A stretch of DNA of 7,695 bases, taken from Haloarculaceae archaeon. Lineage in GTDB: Archaea > Halobacteriota > Halobacteria > Halobacteriales > Haloarculaceae. The notes beneath the pieces are model-generated. The model was not told the DNA's origin. It made no database searches and worked only from the letters and a program-made list of their open reading frames with translations. Location of the stretch: contig JAHENO010000200.1 in assembly GCA_018609945.1 (NCBI GenBank), positions 1-7,695 on the forward strand. The letters run 5' to 3'. How positions within the stretch are numbered: position 1 is the first letter of the stretch; every line of letters begins with the position of its first letter. Shown in pieces: positions 1 through 5,649 of this stretch. Position numbers and translations under genes: made by a program.

Positions 1-906
1 GCGTTCGTCGTCTTCGCCGGCGCGTACATCTCGCTGTTCGTCTTCCGGGCGATCCTGCCGGCGGTGGTGACCGTGGAGGTCGCCGGAACTCCGGTCGCCG
101 TTCTCGCGTGGGCCGGGGCCATCGCCATCGGACTCGCGCTGTGGGTCTACCCCGAGTGGTACGTCATCGACGCCGCCGGCATCGTCATGGGAATCGGCGC
201 GGCCGGCCTCTTCGGTATCAACTTCGGCATCCTGCCCGCGCTGGTGTTGCTCGTCGTGCTGGCTGTCTACGACGCCATCAGCGTCTACGGCACGGAACAC
301 ATGCTGACGCTCGCGTCCGGCGTGATGGAGATGCGCGTCCCCATCGTGCTGGTGGTGCCGCTGACGCTCTCGTACTCGTTTCTCGAAGCAGACATGCCGG
401 ACCCTGCAGGCGATGGCGACCAGCAGGGGGGCGGCGAGGACGTGGCGACCCCCGGGATGGCCGAAGGCGATGGATCAGACGCCGGGAGAGCCGGCGACGA
501 TGGCCCGGACACACAGGTGGGCGCCGGTAGCTCGGGTGCCGGTGCGACGGCGAACGGCGGCAGCGACACTGCCGGGGAAAGCGGCGAGTTCGAACTCGAG
601 CGGGAGGCGCTGTTTATCGGCCTGGGCGACGTGGTCATCCCGACAGTGTTGGTCGCGAGTGCGGCCTTCTTCATTGCCGAAGTTCCGACCCTCGGGCTCG
701 GTGGCCTGACCATCGGGCTGCCGGCCGCGGGGGCGATGGGCGGGACGCTCGTCGGTCTCGTCGTCCTGCTGTACATGGTGCTCCAGGGCCGGGCCCACGC
801 CGGCCTCCCGCTGCTCAACGGGGGCGCCATCGGCGGCTATCTCGTCGGTGCGCTGGCCGGCGGGATACCGCTGCTGGAGGCGCTCGGCCTCAGTGGGATC
901 CTGTGA
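1..906 (+). CDS. psh: Presenilin-type (A22) intramembrane aspartyl protease, 5' end missing
   Basis: The reading frame is open at the left edge, so the N-terminal helices lie outside the window; 301 residues are visible. The family cleaves peptide bonds inside the membrane using two aspartates on neighbouring helices. Both are present: the YD motif (Asp codon 271-273, in a strongly hydrophobic helix) and the GLGD motif (Asp codon 628-630). A C-terminal segment reading GLPLLNGG (about 805-828) occupies the place of the family's PAL motif, with Leu where Ala is usual. Between the two catalytic helices lies a hydrophilic loop of about 65 residues (roughly 394-600), rich in Gly, Asp, Ala and Ser and probably disordered. 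At least six hydrophobic segments are visible. An internal GTG at 64 could be taken for a start, but the frame continues upstream with hydrophobic sequence, so the gene almost certainly begins before the window. The natural substrate is unknown. The gene converges on the next one with no spacer. Family assignment is secure from the paired motifs and topology. Confidence 0.9.
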   Translation, partial: AFVVFAGAYISLFVFRAILPAVVTVEVAGTPVAVLAWAGAIAIGLALWVYPEWYVIDAAGIVMGIGAAGLFGINFGILPALVLLVVLAVYDAISVYGTEHMLTLASGVMEMRVPIVLVVPLTLSYSFLEADMPDPAGDGDQQGGGEDVATPGMAEGDGSDAGRAGDDGPDTQVGAGSSGAGATANGGSDTAGESGEFELEREALFIGLGDVVIPTVLVASAAFFIAEVPTLGLGGLTIGLPAAGAMGGTLVGLVVLLYMVLQGRAHAGLPLLNGGAIGGYLVGALAGGIPLLEALGLSGIL

Positions 907-1902
907 TCAGGGCATCGCCTCGCTGGCCGGAAACATCTCGACCGTGTCGCCGAGGCCGGCCTCCCGGGCTTTCTCGTAGAGCATGTGGGCGGCCGCGACC
1001 GTCTCGACGCCGGTCCCACCGCTGTCGAACAGCGTCACCTCGCCCGCCGACCGGCGGCCGGGCGCTTCGCCCACGAGCACCTCGCCGAGTTCGGCGTGAA
1101 CGTGGTCGGACCCGATCGCGCCAGCCTCGCGGGCCGCGATGTACGCCCCGGCGTCCTGCGTGACCCGCGCCCGCAGGTCGGGAACGTAGGTCGCGCGCGC
1201 GACAGTCTCCGCGTCCACTTCCCGTTTCTCGGGGTGGTACTGGCCCATGGCGGTGACGTGGGTGCCGTCGTCGAGGTCGGAGTTGTCGAAAACGGGCTCA
1301 CTGGCGGTCGTGGCCGTGATGACGACGTCGGAACCGGCGACCGCCGCCCCGCTGGAGTCGACTGCCCGCACCGTCGCGTCGAGTCGGTCGTCCATCTCGG
1401 CCGCGAAGGACTCCCGGTTGGCGGCCGTCGGCGAGTAGACGTCGACGGACTCGAACTCGCGGACGGTCGCGGTCGCGAGAAGCTGGCCGCGGGCCTGCGA
1501 GCCGCTGCCGATGATCCCCAGGGTCGAGGCGTCCGTGCGGGCGAGCGCGTCGACGCCGACCGCACCGGCCGCCCCGGTCTTGAAGGGATTGAGGCTCGCG
1601 CCGTCGAGCAAGGCGAGGGGCTCGCCGCTCTCCGCGTCGAACAGCGGCAAGAAGAAGTGTGCGTCCGCCGCGCCGAAGCCAGCAGCGTAGGTGTATCCGC
1701 CCATGGCCCCTGTCTCCGGGAGGATAGCGAAGTAGCCAGTCAACATTCCGGGCGGGTCCGCCCCGTCGAGGCGAGTTCGCGGCTCGGCGGGTGCACCGTG
1801 TCCCCGCTGTCTGTATCCCTCGCGGACTGCCTCGACGTACTCTGCGGGCGTCGCCAGGCCCGCGACGTCCTCGCTGGTCAGGTAGAGCGTCTCGGTTCCC
1901 AT
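907..1902 (-). CDS. Ornithine cyclodeaminase / mu-crystallin family NAD(P)-dependent protein
   Basis: The protein has 331 residues, usual for this family, whose members include ornithine cyclodeaminase, archaeal alanine dehydrogenase, ketimine reductases and mu-crystallin. The Rossmann dinucleotide-binding motif GIIGSGSQA is at residues 129-137. The family signature LALLDG is at 96-101, followed by NPFKTGAAGAVG (105-116). The C-terminal family segment runs from LFDSGG (291-296) to LYEKA (308-312). Several residues that contact substrate in characterised enzymes appear replaced: GGY (68-70) where GVK is usual, Lys108 where Arg is usual, and GQYHP (220-224) where GADSP is usual. The substrate is therefore uncertain, and calling it ornithine cyclodeaminase or alanine dehydrogenase would be unsafe. 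The ATG at 1902 is chosen because a TATA-like box sits 24-29 bases upstream. A GTG two codons earlier (1908) is an alternative. It lies downstream of the DUF3054 gene on the same strand but after a 145-bp gap, so it is probably transcribed on its own. The enzyme should be cytoplasmic. Confidence 0.9.
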   Translation of the reverse strand: MGTETLYLTSEDVAGLATPAEYVEAVREGYRQRGHGAPAEPRTRLDGADPPGMLTGYFAILPETGAMGGYTYAAGFGAADAHFFLPLFDAESGEPLALLDGASLNPFKTGAAGAVGVDALARTDASTLGIIGSGSQARGQLLATATVREFESVDVYSPTAANRESFAAEMDDRLDATVRAVDSSGAAVAGSDVVITATTASEPVFDNSDLDDGTHVTAMGQYHPEKREVDAETVARATYVPDLRARVTQDAGAYIAAREAGAIGSDHVHAELGEVLVGEAPGRRSAGEVTLFDSGGTGVETVAAAHMLYEKAREAGLGDTVEMFPASEAMP

Positions 1903-1921
1903 GCTCACCGGTCGGGCCGAG

Positions 1922-1931
1922 CGGACTTGAG
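1922..1931 (-). promoter_or_regulatory. Putative TATA/BRE promoter of the OCD-family gene
   Basis: On the minus strand this reads CTCAAGTCCG. The CTCAAG part lies 24-29 bases upstream of the ATG at 1902, the spacing expected for a leaderless archaeal transcript. The 8-mer CAAGTCCG recurs at nearly the same distance from the start of the DUF3054 gene. The call rests on position and composition only. Confidence 0.45.
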
Positions 1932-1994
1932 GCGACCGGTTGTCGAGACGGCAGCAGGTGGGTCCGCCGTACCCACTGTCGACCTCCACGTACC

Positions 1995-2039
1995 GTCTGA
2001 CAGGCAGACTACTCTCACAACCAGTTCTGTGTGCCTGTC
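1995..2039. repeat. Inverted repeats in the 145-bp gap between DUF3054 and OCD genes
   Basis: GACAGGCA at 1999-2006 pairs perfectly with TGCCTGTC at 2032-2039 across a 25-base loop. A smaller overlapping hairpin, GTCTG (1995-1999) with CAGAC (2005-2009), shares one arm, so the two structures are mutually exclusive. The gap has no open gene. No T-rich tract follows on the minus strand, so this is not a convincing terminator; it could be an operator or a structured 3' end, or chance. Confidence 0.3.
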
Positions 2040-2047
2040 GGCCGGGG

Positions 2048-2473
2048 TCACCCGGCCATTTCCGTTCCGAGGACGAACAGTAGCCGCCACCCGACAACCA
2101 GGACACCGCCGACGACCAGCGTGACGAGGACGAACGCGACCGTGGTGCCGCCGCTGAACACGGGGGTCGCGCGCAGGGCGTGACCCAGGAGGACGGCGAC
2201 GACCCACGCGGGGACGGTCCAGCCAAGGGCGCGCCTGTAGGACCGAACTGCGTCGGCAGTGTAGAGGCCGGCGACGAGCGCGACCGCCACCCAGGCGAGC
2301 AGGAACGGCGCGAGCGTGCCCGCCACGGTGCCCGGGTCAGCGAGGGGCTCTCCGCCGTGCTGGATGGTGCCCGCCACGACGAATGCGGTCAGTGCGAGGG
2401 CGTCCCCGACGGCGAGCAGGCCCGCCAGCGGCCGGCGGTCGACCCGCGTCCGCAGATACGTCGACGTGCTCAT
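2048..2473 (-). CDS. DUF3054 family four-helix membrane protein
   Basis: The product has 141 residues and is almost entirely hydrophobic. Likely transmembrane segments are at residues 17-36, 54-73, 84-101 and 108-133. Features I associate with DUF3054 are an Asp in the first helix (GDALAL, 23-28), the loop RSYRRALGWTVPAWVV (77-92), the segment GHALRATP (97-104) followed by a Gly/Thr-rich turn (107-111), and a C-terminal helix ending GWRLLF (128-133). The family is of unknown function and is found mainly in haloarchaea and actinobacteria. The ATG at 2473 is preferred over in-frame starts further upstream because the upstream extension is hydrophilic and low in complexity, would run over the divergent promoter, and because a TATA-like box lies about 24-31 bases from 2473. 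It is divergent from the GNAT gene. Coding status is very likely; no biochemical role can be given. Confidence 0.85.
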   Translation of the reverse strand: MSTSTYLRTRVDRRPLAGLLAVGDALALTAFVVAGTIQHGGEPLADPGTVAGTLAPFLLAWVAVALVAGLYTADAVRSYRRALGWTVPAWVVAVLLGHALRATPVFSGGTTVAFVLVTLVVGGVLVVGWRLLFVLGTEMAG

Positions 2474-2493
2474 ACCGGGACGTTCGGCCGGGA

Positions 2494-2504
2494 CGGACTT
2501 GGAA
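2494..2504 (-). promoter_or_regulatory. Putative TATA/BRE promoter of the DUF3054 gene
   Basis: On the minus strand this reads TTCCAAGTCCG, placed 21-31 bases upstream of the ATG at 2473. It shares the 8-mer CAAGTCCG with the promoter region of the next gene on this strand. It lies in the 89-bp divergent region shared with the GNAT gene. Confidence 0.45.
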
Positions 2505-2529
2505 CCCCCGCTTTCGGTGGACGGCCCGG

Positions 2530-2537
2530 AGGATACA
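2530..2537 (+). promoter_or_regulatory. Putative promoter of the GNAT gene
   Basis: GGATACAT, preceded by a purine-rich GGA that could serve as a TFB recognition element, lies 26-33 bases before the ATG at 2563. This fits a leaderless transcript. The region is GC-rich and the match to a TATA box is only moderate. Confidence 0.4.
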
Positions 2538-2562
2538 TCGGCCTCGGGTCCCACCGTCGGAT

Positions 2563-3132
2563 ATGGAGTTCGAACTCCTGGGGTGGCCGCCGGACGGGCC
2601 GACGCTCCGGCTGGATCACCGCGAGTTCGCCTACGCGGGCAAGTTCGTCATGTCCGCGACCGGGAAGGCCGTCGCCCGCGAGGACGGCGTAGTCGCGGCC
2701 GTCGCGTTCAACGATGACCGCACCGACGGGACCCGTCTGCGCATCCGCTACGTCACGGTCCGGGCGGACAGGCGCGGCGAGGAGATCGGCCCCCGGCTGT
2801 TGCGGTTTACCGCCGAACGCGCCCGCGAACGCGGCTACGCGGACGTCCGCATCGCCGCGAACAACCCCTTCGCCTACGAGGCCTGCTACCGCGGTGGCTT
2901 CGTCTTCACCGGCGAGGAGACCGGCCTCGCGGAACTCGTCCTCGCATACCGTCCCGAGCGCGCCACCCCAGGCACAGGAGAGACGCCGACAGCGGCGAGG
3001 AAGGATATGTATCAGGAGGGTCTGGACCGGTATCGCGCGCGGGACCTCGCGGAGACCGAGGAGTCGTTTCTCGACGCCTACCGCGGACGGGATCCGCCAG
3101 CGGTCGTCGAAAACCCCGGTGCCAGCGACTGA
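2563..3132 (+). CDS. GNAT family N-acetyltransferase
   Basis: The product has 189 residues. The acetyl-CoA binding core of the GNAT fold is clear. Beta-4 leads into motif A at VTVRADRRGEEIG (residues 64-76), matching the R/Q-x-x-G-x-G/A pyrophosphate loop. Motif B follows as NPFAYEACYRGGF (101-113), with the Tyr and the GF pair typical of the CoA-side helix. After the domain ends near residue 130 there is a charged tail with a likely amphipathic helix (about 147-174, MYQEGLDRYRARDLAE and onward) that is not part of the core fold and may serve for dimerisation or partner binding. The ATG at 2563 is chosen because the domain begins soon after it and a promoter-like element lies at the right distance; the frame is open further upstream but that stretch overlaps the divergent promoter. 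The acceptor substrate (protein N-terminus, amino acid, polyamine or other) cannot be read from the sequence. Confidence 0.85.
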   Translation: MEFELLGWPPDGPTLRLDHREFAYAGKFVMSATGKAVAREDGVVAAVAFNDDRTDGTRLRIRYVTVRADRRGEEIGPRLLRFTAERARERGYADVRIAANNPFAYEACYRGGFVFTGEETGLAELVLAYRPERATPGTGETPTAARKDMYQEGLDRYRARDLAETEESFLDAYRGRDPPAVVENPGASD

Positions 3133-3236
3133 CCGCTGCCCGCCCCACAGCCTCGGCCCCCCAGGGTTTACTCGGCGTTCGCTTCTGCGTCGACGACCTC
3201 GTCACCGGTGGTGTGGGCTCGTGGCGACCGTCACAC

Positions 3237-3245
3237 CGAAATTCC
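3237..3245 (+). promoter_or_regulatory. Putative promoter of the C2-H3 metal-binding protein
   Basis: CGAAATTCC is the only AT-rich patch near this gene and lies 21-29 bases before the GTG at 3266. It supports that start over the in-frame GTG at 3221. The rest of the 133-bp gap after the GNAT gene (3133-3265) holds a TTTAC patch near 3166-3170 and a CACCGGTG palindrome at 3203-3210, but no gene. Confidence 0.4.
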
Positions 3246-3265
3246 CCGGGACCGAACGACTGGTC

Positions 3266-3616
3266 GTGACGGACCCACCACCGGATATCGACGACGTGCC
3301 GCGGGTGTCCTGTTCCCGGTGTGGGCGGACGTGGGACCTCGCGTACGAACTCGACGAGCTGGCAGTCGGAAACCGTGCACTCGAGCGGTTTGCGCTCGAC
3401 CATCGCCGCCACACCGGCCACTTCCCCGACGACGTCACCCCGTGGCTGGTCGAGTGCCGTCGCTGCCCGGACGAGGACGCGTTCCTCTCGGAGGGTCCTG
3501 CCCGTCGCTTCGCCGCGACCCACGCCCGCCACACCCGACATGCCCTCGACGTTTACCCGCCCGGGAGTGACGAGCCCGACCCCGTCGAACCACCGGAACT
3601 GTCCGGCGACGAGTAG
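3266..3616 (+). CDS. Small protein with two duplicated C2-H3 zinc-finger-like units
   Basis: The product has 116 residues, acidic at both ends. Two similar units are visible. Unit 1 has CSRC (C16, C19) and later RFALDHRRHTGH (41-52; H46, H49, H52). Unit 2 has CRRC (C64, C67) and RFAATHARHTRH (81-92; H86, H89, H92). The two histidine segments share 8 of 12 residues, so this is an internal duplication, with 26 and 18 residues between the Cys pair and the first His. A CxxC pair plus closely spaced His is a likely zinc site; the third His in each unit is extra relative to classic C2H2 fingers. The acidic tail (101-116) is probably disordered. The start is uncertain: GTG at 3266 fits the upstream AT-rich patch, while an in-frame GTG at 3221 would add 15 residues. 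I do not recognise a named family. Nucleic-acid or protein binding is plausible but is inference. Confidence 0.75.
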   Translation: MTDPPPDIDDVPRVSCSRCGRTWDLAYELDELAVGNRALERFALDHRRHTGHFPDDVTPWLVECRRCPDEDAFLSEGPARRFAATHARHTRHALDVYPPGSDEPDPVEPPELSGDE

Positions 3617-3649
3617 AAGGCTGTGCGTCCCCGACCCACAGACAGCAAC

Positions 3650-3657
3650 GGCTTATG
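3650..3657 (+). promoter_or_regulatory. Putative TATA promoter of the DUF3179 lipoprotein gene
   Basis: GGCTTATG lies 24-31 bases before the ATG at 3681, inside the 64-bp gap after the zinc-finger gene. Its CTTATG core is at -24 to -29. A GAAGG stretch just before the start (about 3670-3674) is a weak ribosome-binding candidate. Confidence 0.5.
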
Positions 3658-3680
3658 TCCGGTCCACTCGAAGGTAATGT

Positions 3681-4874
3681 ATGCGCCGTCGCCGGTTCCT
3701 GAGCGGGCTGACGGCAAGCCTCGCGGTCGGGACCGCCGGTTGTCTGGCCAGCCCGCCCGAAAACGGGGCAATCTCGACGCCCGACACGGCGTCGACGTCG
3801 CCCGCCGACGCCACGTCGACACCCGGACCGGCGGAGTCCTTCCCCGAGGAACCGGGCGCGACGATGGTCGGCGGCACGGAGTTGCCGGTCCCACTCTCGG
3901 AGATGCGCCATCCCCTGCCCAGGGATTACATCCCGGCAATCGTCGAGCCGGCCTTCGCCACGGACTGGAACGGCCTCGACGCCGGTGAGCGGGACCCGTC
4001 CCTGCCCGACGACGCGCCGGTGCTCGGCGTCGAGCGCGACGGGCGGGCCCGGGCATACCCGCTCCGGATACTCAACCACCACGAGGTCGTCAACGATTCC
4101 TTCGCCGGACCCATCGCGGTCACGTACTGCGTGCTCTGTGGGAGCGGCGTCGTCTTCGAACGCACGGTGGCTGGCGAACCGACGCGGTTCGGCGTCTCGG
4201 GCAAGCTCTGGCGGTCGGACCTCGTGATGTACGACGGCCTGACCGGCAGCCTCTGGAGTCAGCTCGCGGCGACAGCGATCAGAGGACCCCGGACTGGCGA
4301 CCGGCTCGTCATGCTCCCGTCGACCCTGACCACCTGGGCGGAGTGGCAACGGTCCCATCCGGGAACGAGGGTGTTGCTCCCGCCGCCACGGTCGGGAACG
4401 ATCGGGGAGTACGACCGGCAGTTCGACTACTTCACCCCGAAGTACGGCTACGGGGACGAATCACAGCTCGTCGGCCGGGACAGCTACGACGGCAACCTCC
4501 ATCCGAAGACGATGGTGATCGGCGTGGTGTCGGACGGCACGGCACGCGCGTACCCCTTCGGGGCCGTGACCGGCGAGGGTGTGATCAACGACCGCGTCGG
4601 CGACCTGCCGGTCGTGGTGACCGCCGCCCCGGACGGAACGCTGGTCGCGTACGACCGCCGGATCGACGGCCGCACGTTCCGCTTTGTGGGGGACAGCGAC
4701 CGACACCTCACAGCTGACGGGTCACGCTGGGAGCGCACGACCGGACGGGCAGTCGATGGGCCACAGGAGGGGCGCCGTCTCCGGCAGGCCAGCGACCACC
4801 CGCCGATGTTCTGGACAGGCTGGTCGAAATTCAACCCCGGGACGGAGGTCTACGGCGTCGAAAACGGGCAGTGA
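3681..4874 (+). CDS. DUF3179 domain Tat-exported lipoprotein
   Basis: The product has 397 residues. The N-terminus is a twin-arginine signal (RRRRFL, 2-7), a hydrophobic stretch and a lipobox TAGC with Cys21 as the likely lipid anchor. A Thr/Ser/Pro-rich spacer (about 31-58) would hold the domain off the cell surface. The remainder matches DUF3179: ARAYPLRILNHHEVVND (123-139), VTYCVLCG (147-154, with C150 and C153), FGVSGKLWRSDLVMYD (170-185), SLWSQ (190-194) and TTW (217-219). A second, similar half follows: ARAYPFGAV (288-296), VIND (301-304), and W378, W381 with NPGTEV (385-390). The function of DUF3179 is not established. His133, His134 and the CxxC pair could bind metal, but this is inference. 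ATG 3681 is supported by the complete signal peptide starting there and by a TATA-like box at the right distance. The protein should sit on the outer face of the membrane. The next gene also encodes a Tat lipoprotein, 46 bp downstream. Confidence 0.92.
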   Translation: MRRRRFLSGLTASLAVGTAGCLASPPENGAISTPDTASTSPADATSTPGPAESFPEEPGATMVGGTELPVPLSEMRHPLPRDYIPAIVEPAFATDWNGLDAGERDPSLPDDAPVLGVERDGRARAYPLRILNHHEVVNDSFAGPIAVTYCVLCGSGVVFERTVAGEPTRFGVSGKLWRSDLVMYDGLTGSLWSQLAATAIRGPRTGDRLVMLPSTLTTWAEWQRSHPGTRVLLPPPRSGTIGEYDRQFDYFTPKYGYGDESQLVGRDSYDGNLHPKTMVIGVVSDGTARAYPFGAVTGEGVINDRVGDLPVVVTAAPDGTLVAYDRRIDGRTFRFVGDSDRHLTADGSRWERTTGRAVDGPQEGRRLRQASDHPPMFWTGWSKFNPGTEVYGVENGQ

Positions 4875-4887
4875 AACCGGGGCCGAC

Positions 4888-4896
4888 AGTTACTTG
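4888..4896 (+). promoter_or_regulatory. Putative promoter of the DUF4352-like lipoprotein gene
   Basis: AGTTACTTG lies 25-33 bases before the ATG at 4921, in the 46-bp gap between the two lipoprotein genes. It suggests that the second gene can be transcribed on its own, although read-through from the DUF3179 gene is also possible because no T-rich terminator separates them. Confidence 0.4.
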
Positions 4897-4920
4897 TGCC
4901 CGTTGGGAGACGCATCTCAC

Positions 4921-5625
4921 ATGCACCGCCGCCGACTGCTCCTGGGATGTGGCGCCCTCCTGTCGGGAACGCTGGCAGGCTGTCGGGGCAACTCCGACTC
5001 CGGGTCGGACGAGGAGACGCCGACAGCGACGTCCACCCCGACGGCGAAGGAGGTCTCACTCGAAGACGGAGGGACGGACGCGGAGACCCCGACCGCGACG
5101 CCGACACCGACCGACACGCCGACGGCGACACTGACGCCAGCCGACACGCCGACCGCGACACCGACTGCGGCCGGCATCACCCACGAGATCGACGAGCGGT
5201 TCACCGTCGGAGAGGACGAGAACGCAGTCACCTACCGTATCACCGAGTTCTGGAAGGCGGACCGGCTCGGAAATGTGGCCAGCGTCTCGACCGCAGACGG
5301 GACATTCCTGATAGTCGTCGTCGAAGTGACCAACCCACAAGACGGCACCATCGCGATCCCGCGAAACGAGTTCCGCACGCTGTCCACGAACACCTGGCAC
5401 AAGTTCGACAGGGACGCCTCGGCAAACATCAACAACGACGACCGCATCGACGAGCCCTCGCTCGTGAACACGTCGATCCGCAGCGGCGCGACAGAGCGGG
5501 GTGCAGTCGCGTTCGACGTCAATCCCGAGGACTCCTATCGCATGTGGATCTTCCCCACCGGGCCCGAGAACACACCCGAACACTACGTGAATATTGGACC
5601 GATCTCGGTGGTCCAGGAACTGTAG
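4921..5625 (+). CDS. Tat-exported lipoprotein with DUF4352-like beta-sandwich domain
   Basis: The product has 234 residues. It begins with an RRR-type twin-arginine signal (residues 3-5) and a perfect lipobox LAGC with Cys21 as the lipid-modified residue. Residues 22-85 are a spacer of Ser/Asp/Thr/Pro, containing four TPTAT units, three of them in a regular ten-residue repeat (54-83); such Thr-rich spacers are often glycosylated in haloarchaea. The domain at about 86-234 has the pattern of DUF4352/immunoglobulin-like extracellular domains: a first strand VTYRITEF (103-110), a central strand FLIVVVEVTN (129-138), then PRNEFRTL (147-154), a SIRSG turn (185-189), and the strand GAVAFDV (194-200). 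The assignment is from this pattern and is less certain than the lipoprotein call. ATG 4921 is chosen because it begins the signal peptide exactly. The role is probably binding or structural at the cell surface; no catalytic motif is visible. It converges on the following gene with a 24-bp spacer. Confidence 0.85.
   Translation: MHRRRLLLGCGALLSGTLAGCRGNSDSGSDEETPTATSTPTAKEVSLEDGGTDAETPTATPTPTDTPTATLTPADTPTATPTAAGITHEIDERFTVGEDENAVTYRITEFWKADRLGNVASVSTADGTFLIVVVEVTNPQDGTIAIPRNEFRTLSTNTWHKFDRDASANINNDDRIDEPSLVNTSIRSGATERGAVAFDVNPEDSYRMWIFPTGPENTPEHYVNIGPISVVQEL
5080..5169 (+). repeat. Three tandem 30-bp repeats in the lipoprotein spacer
   Basis: Three in-frame 30-bp units at 5080-5109, 5110-5139 and 5140-5169 encode AETPTATPTP, TDTPTATLTP and ADTPTATPTA. 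The units differ at several third positions. A further TPTAT copy lies upstream, at about 5017-5031, outside the regular spacing. The repeat lengthens the stalk between the lipid anchor and the folded domain. Confidence 0.8.
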
Positions 5626-5649
5626 CGCGCCCGGGGGAGAGCACTGCAA

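Noticed and set aside
1995..2039. Inverted repeat considered as a transcription terminator
   Set aside because: No T-rich tract follows on either strand, and archaeal termination relies mainly on such tracts; kept only as a low-confidence repeat.
985..2124. Long plus-strand open frame of 379 codons opposite the OCD-family gene
   Set aside because: It is antisense to a clear Rossmann enzyme; its translation is Arg/Gly/Val-rich with no motif and lacks the acidic haloarchaeal composition. Long shadow frames are expected at this GC content.
2714..3265. Upstream extension of the small zinc-finger protein inside the GNAT gene
   Set aside because: The frame is open but the translation is Arg/Pro/Ser-rich and out of frame with the GNAT domain; the gene most likely starts at 3266 or 3221.
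3435..4358. Minus-strand open frame of 307 codons over the zinc-finger and DUF3179 genes
   Set aside because: It is antisense to two supported genes, its product is basic and Arg-rich, and it has no motifs.
5018..5172. Repeats in the lipoprotein gene considered as a CRISPR array
   Set aside because: The units are contiguous, in frame and encode a Thr/Pro-rich stalk, with no unique spacers.
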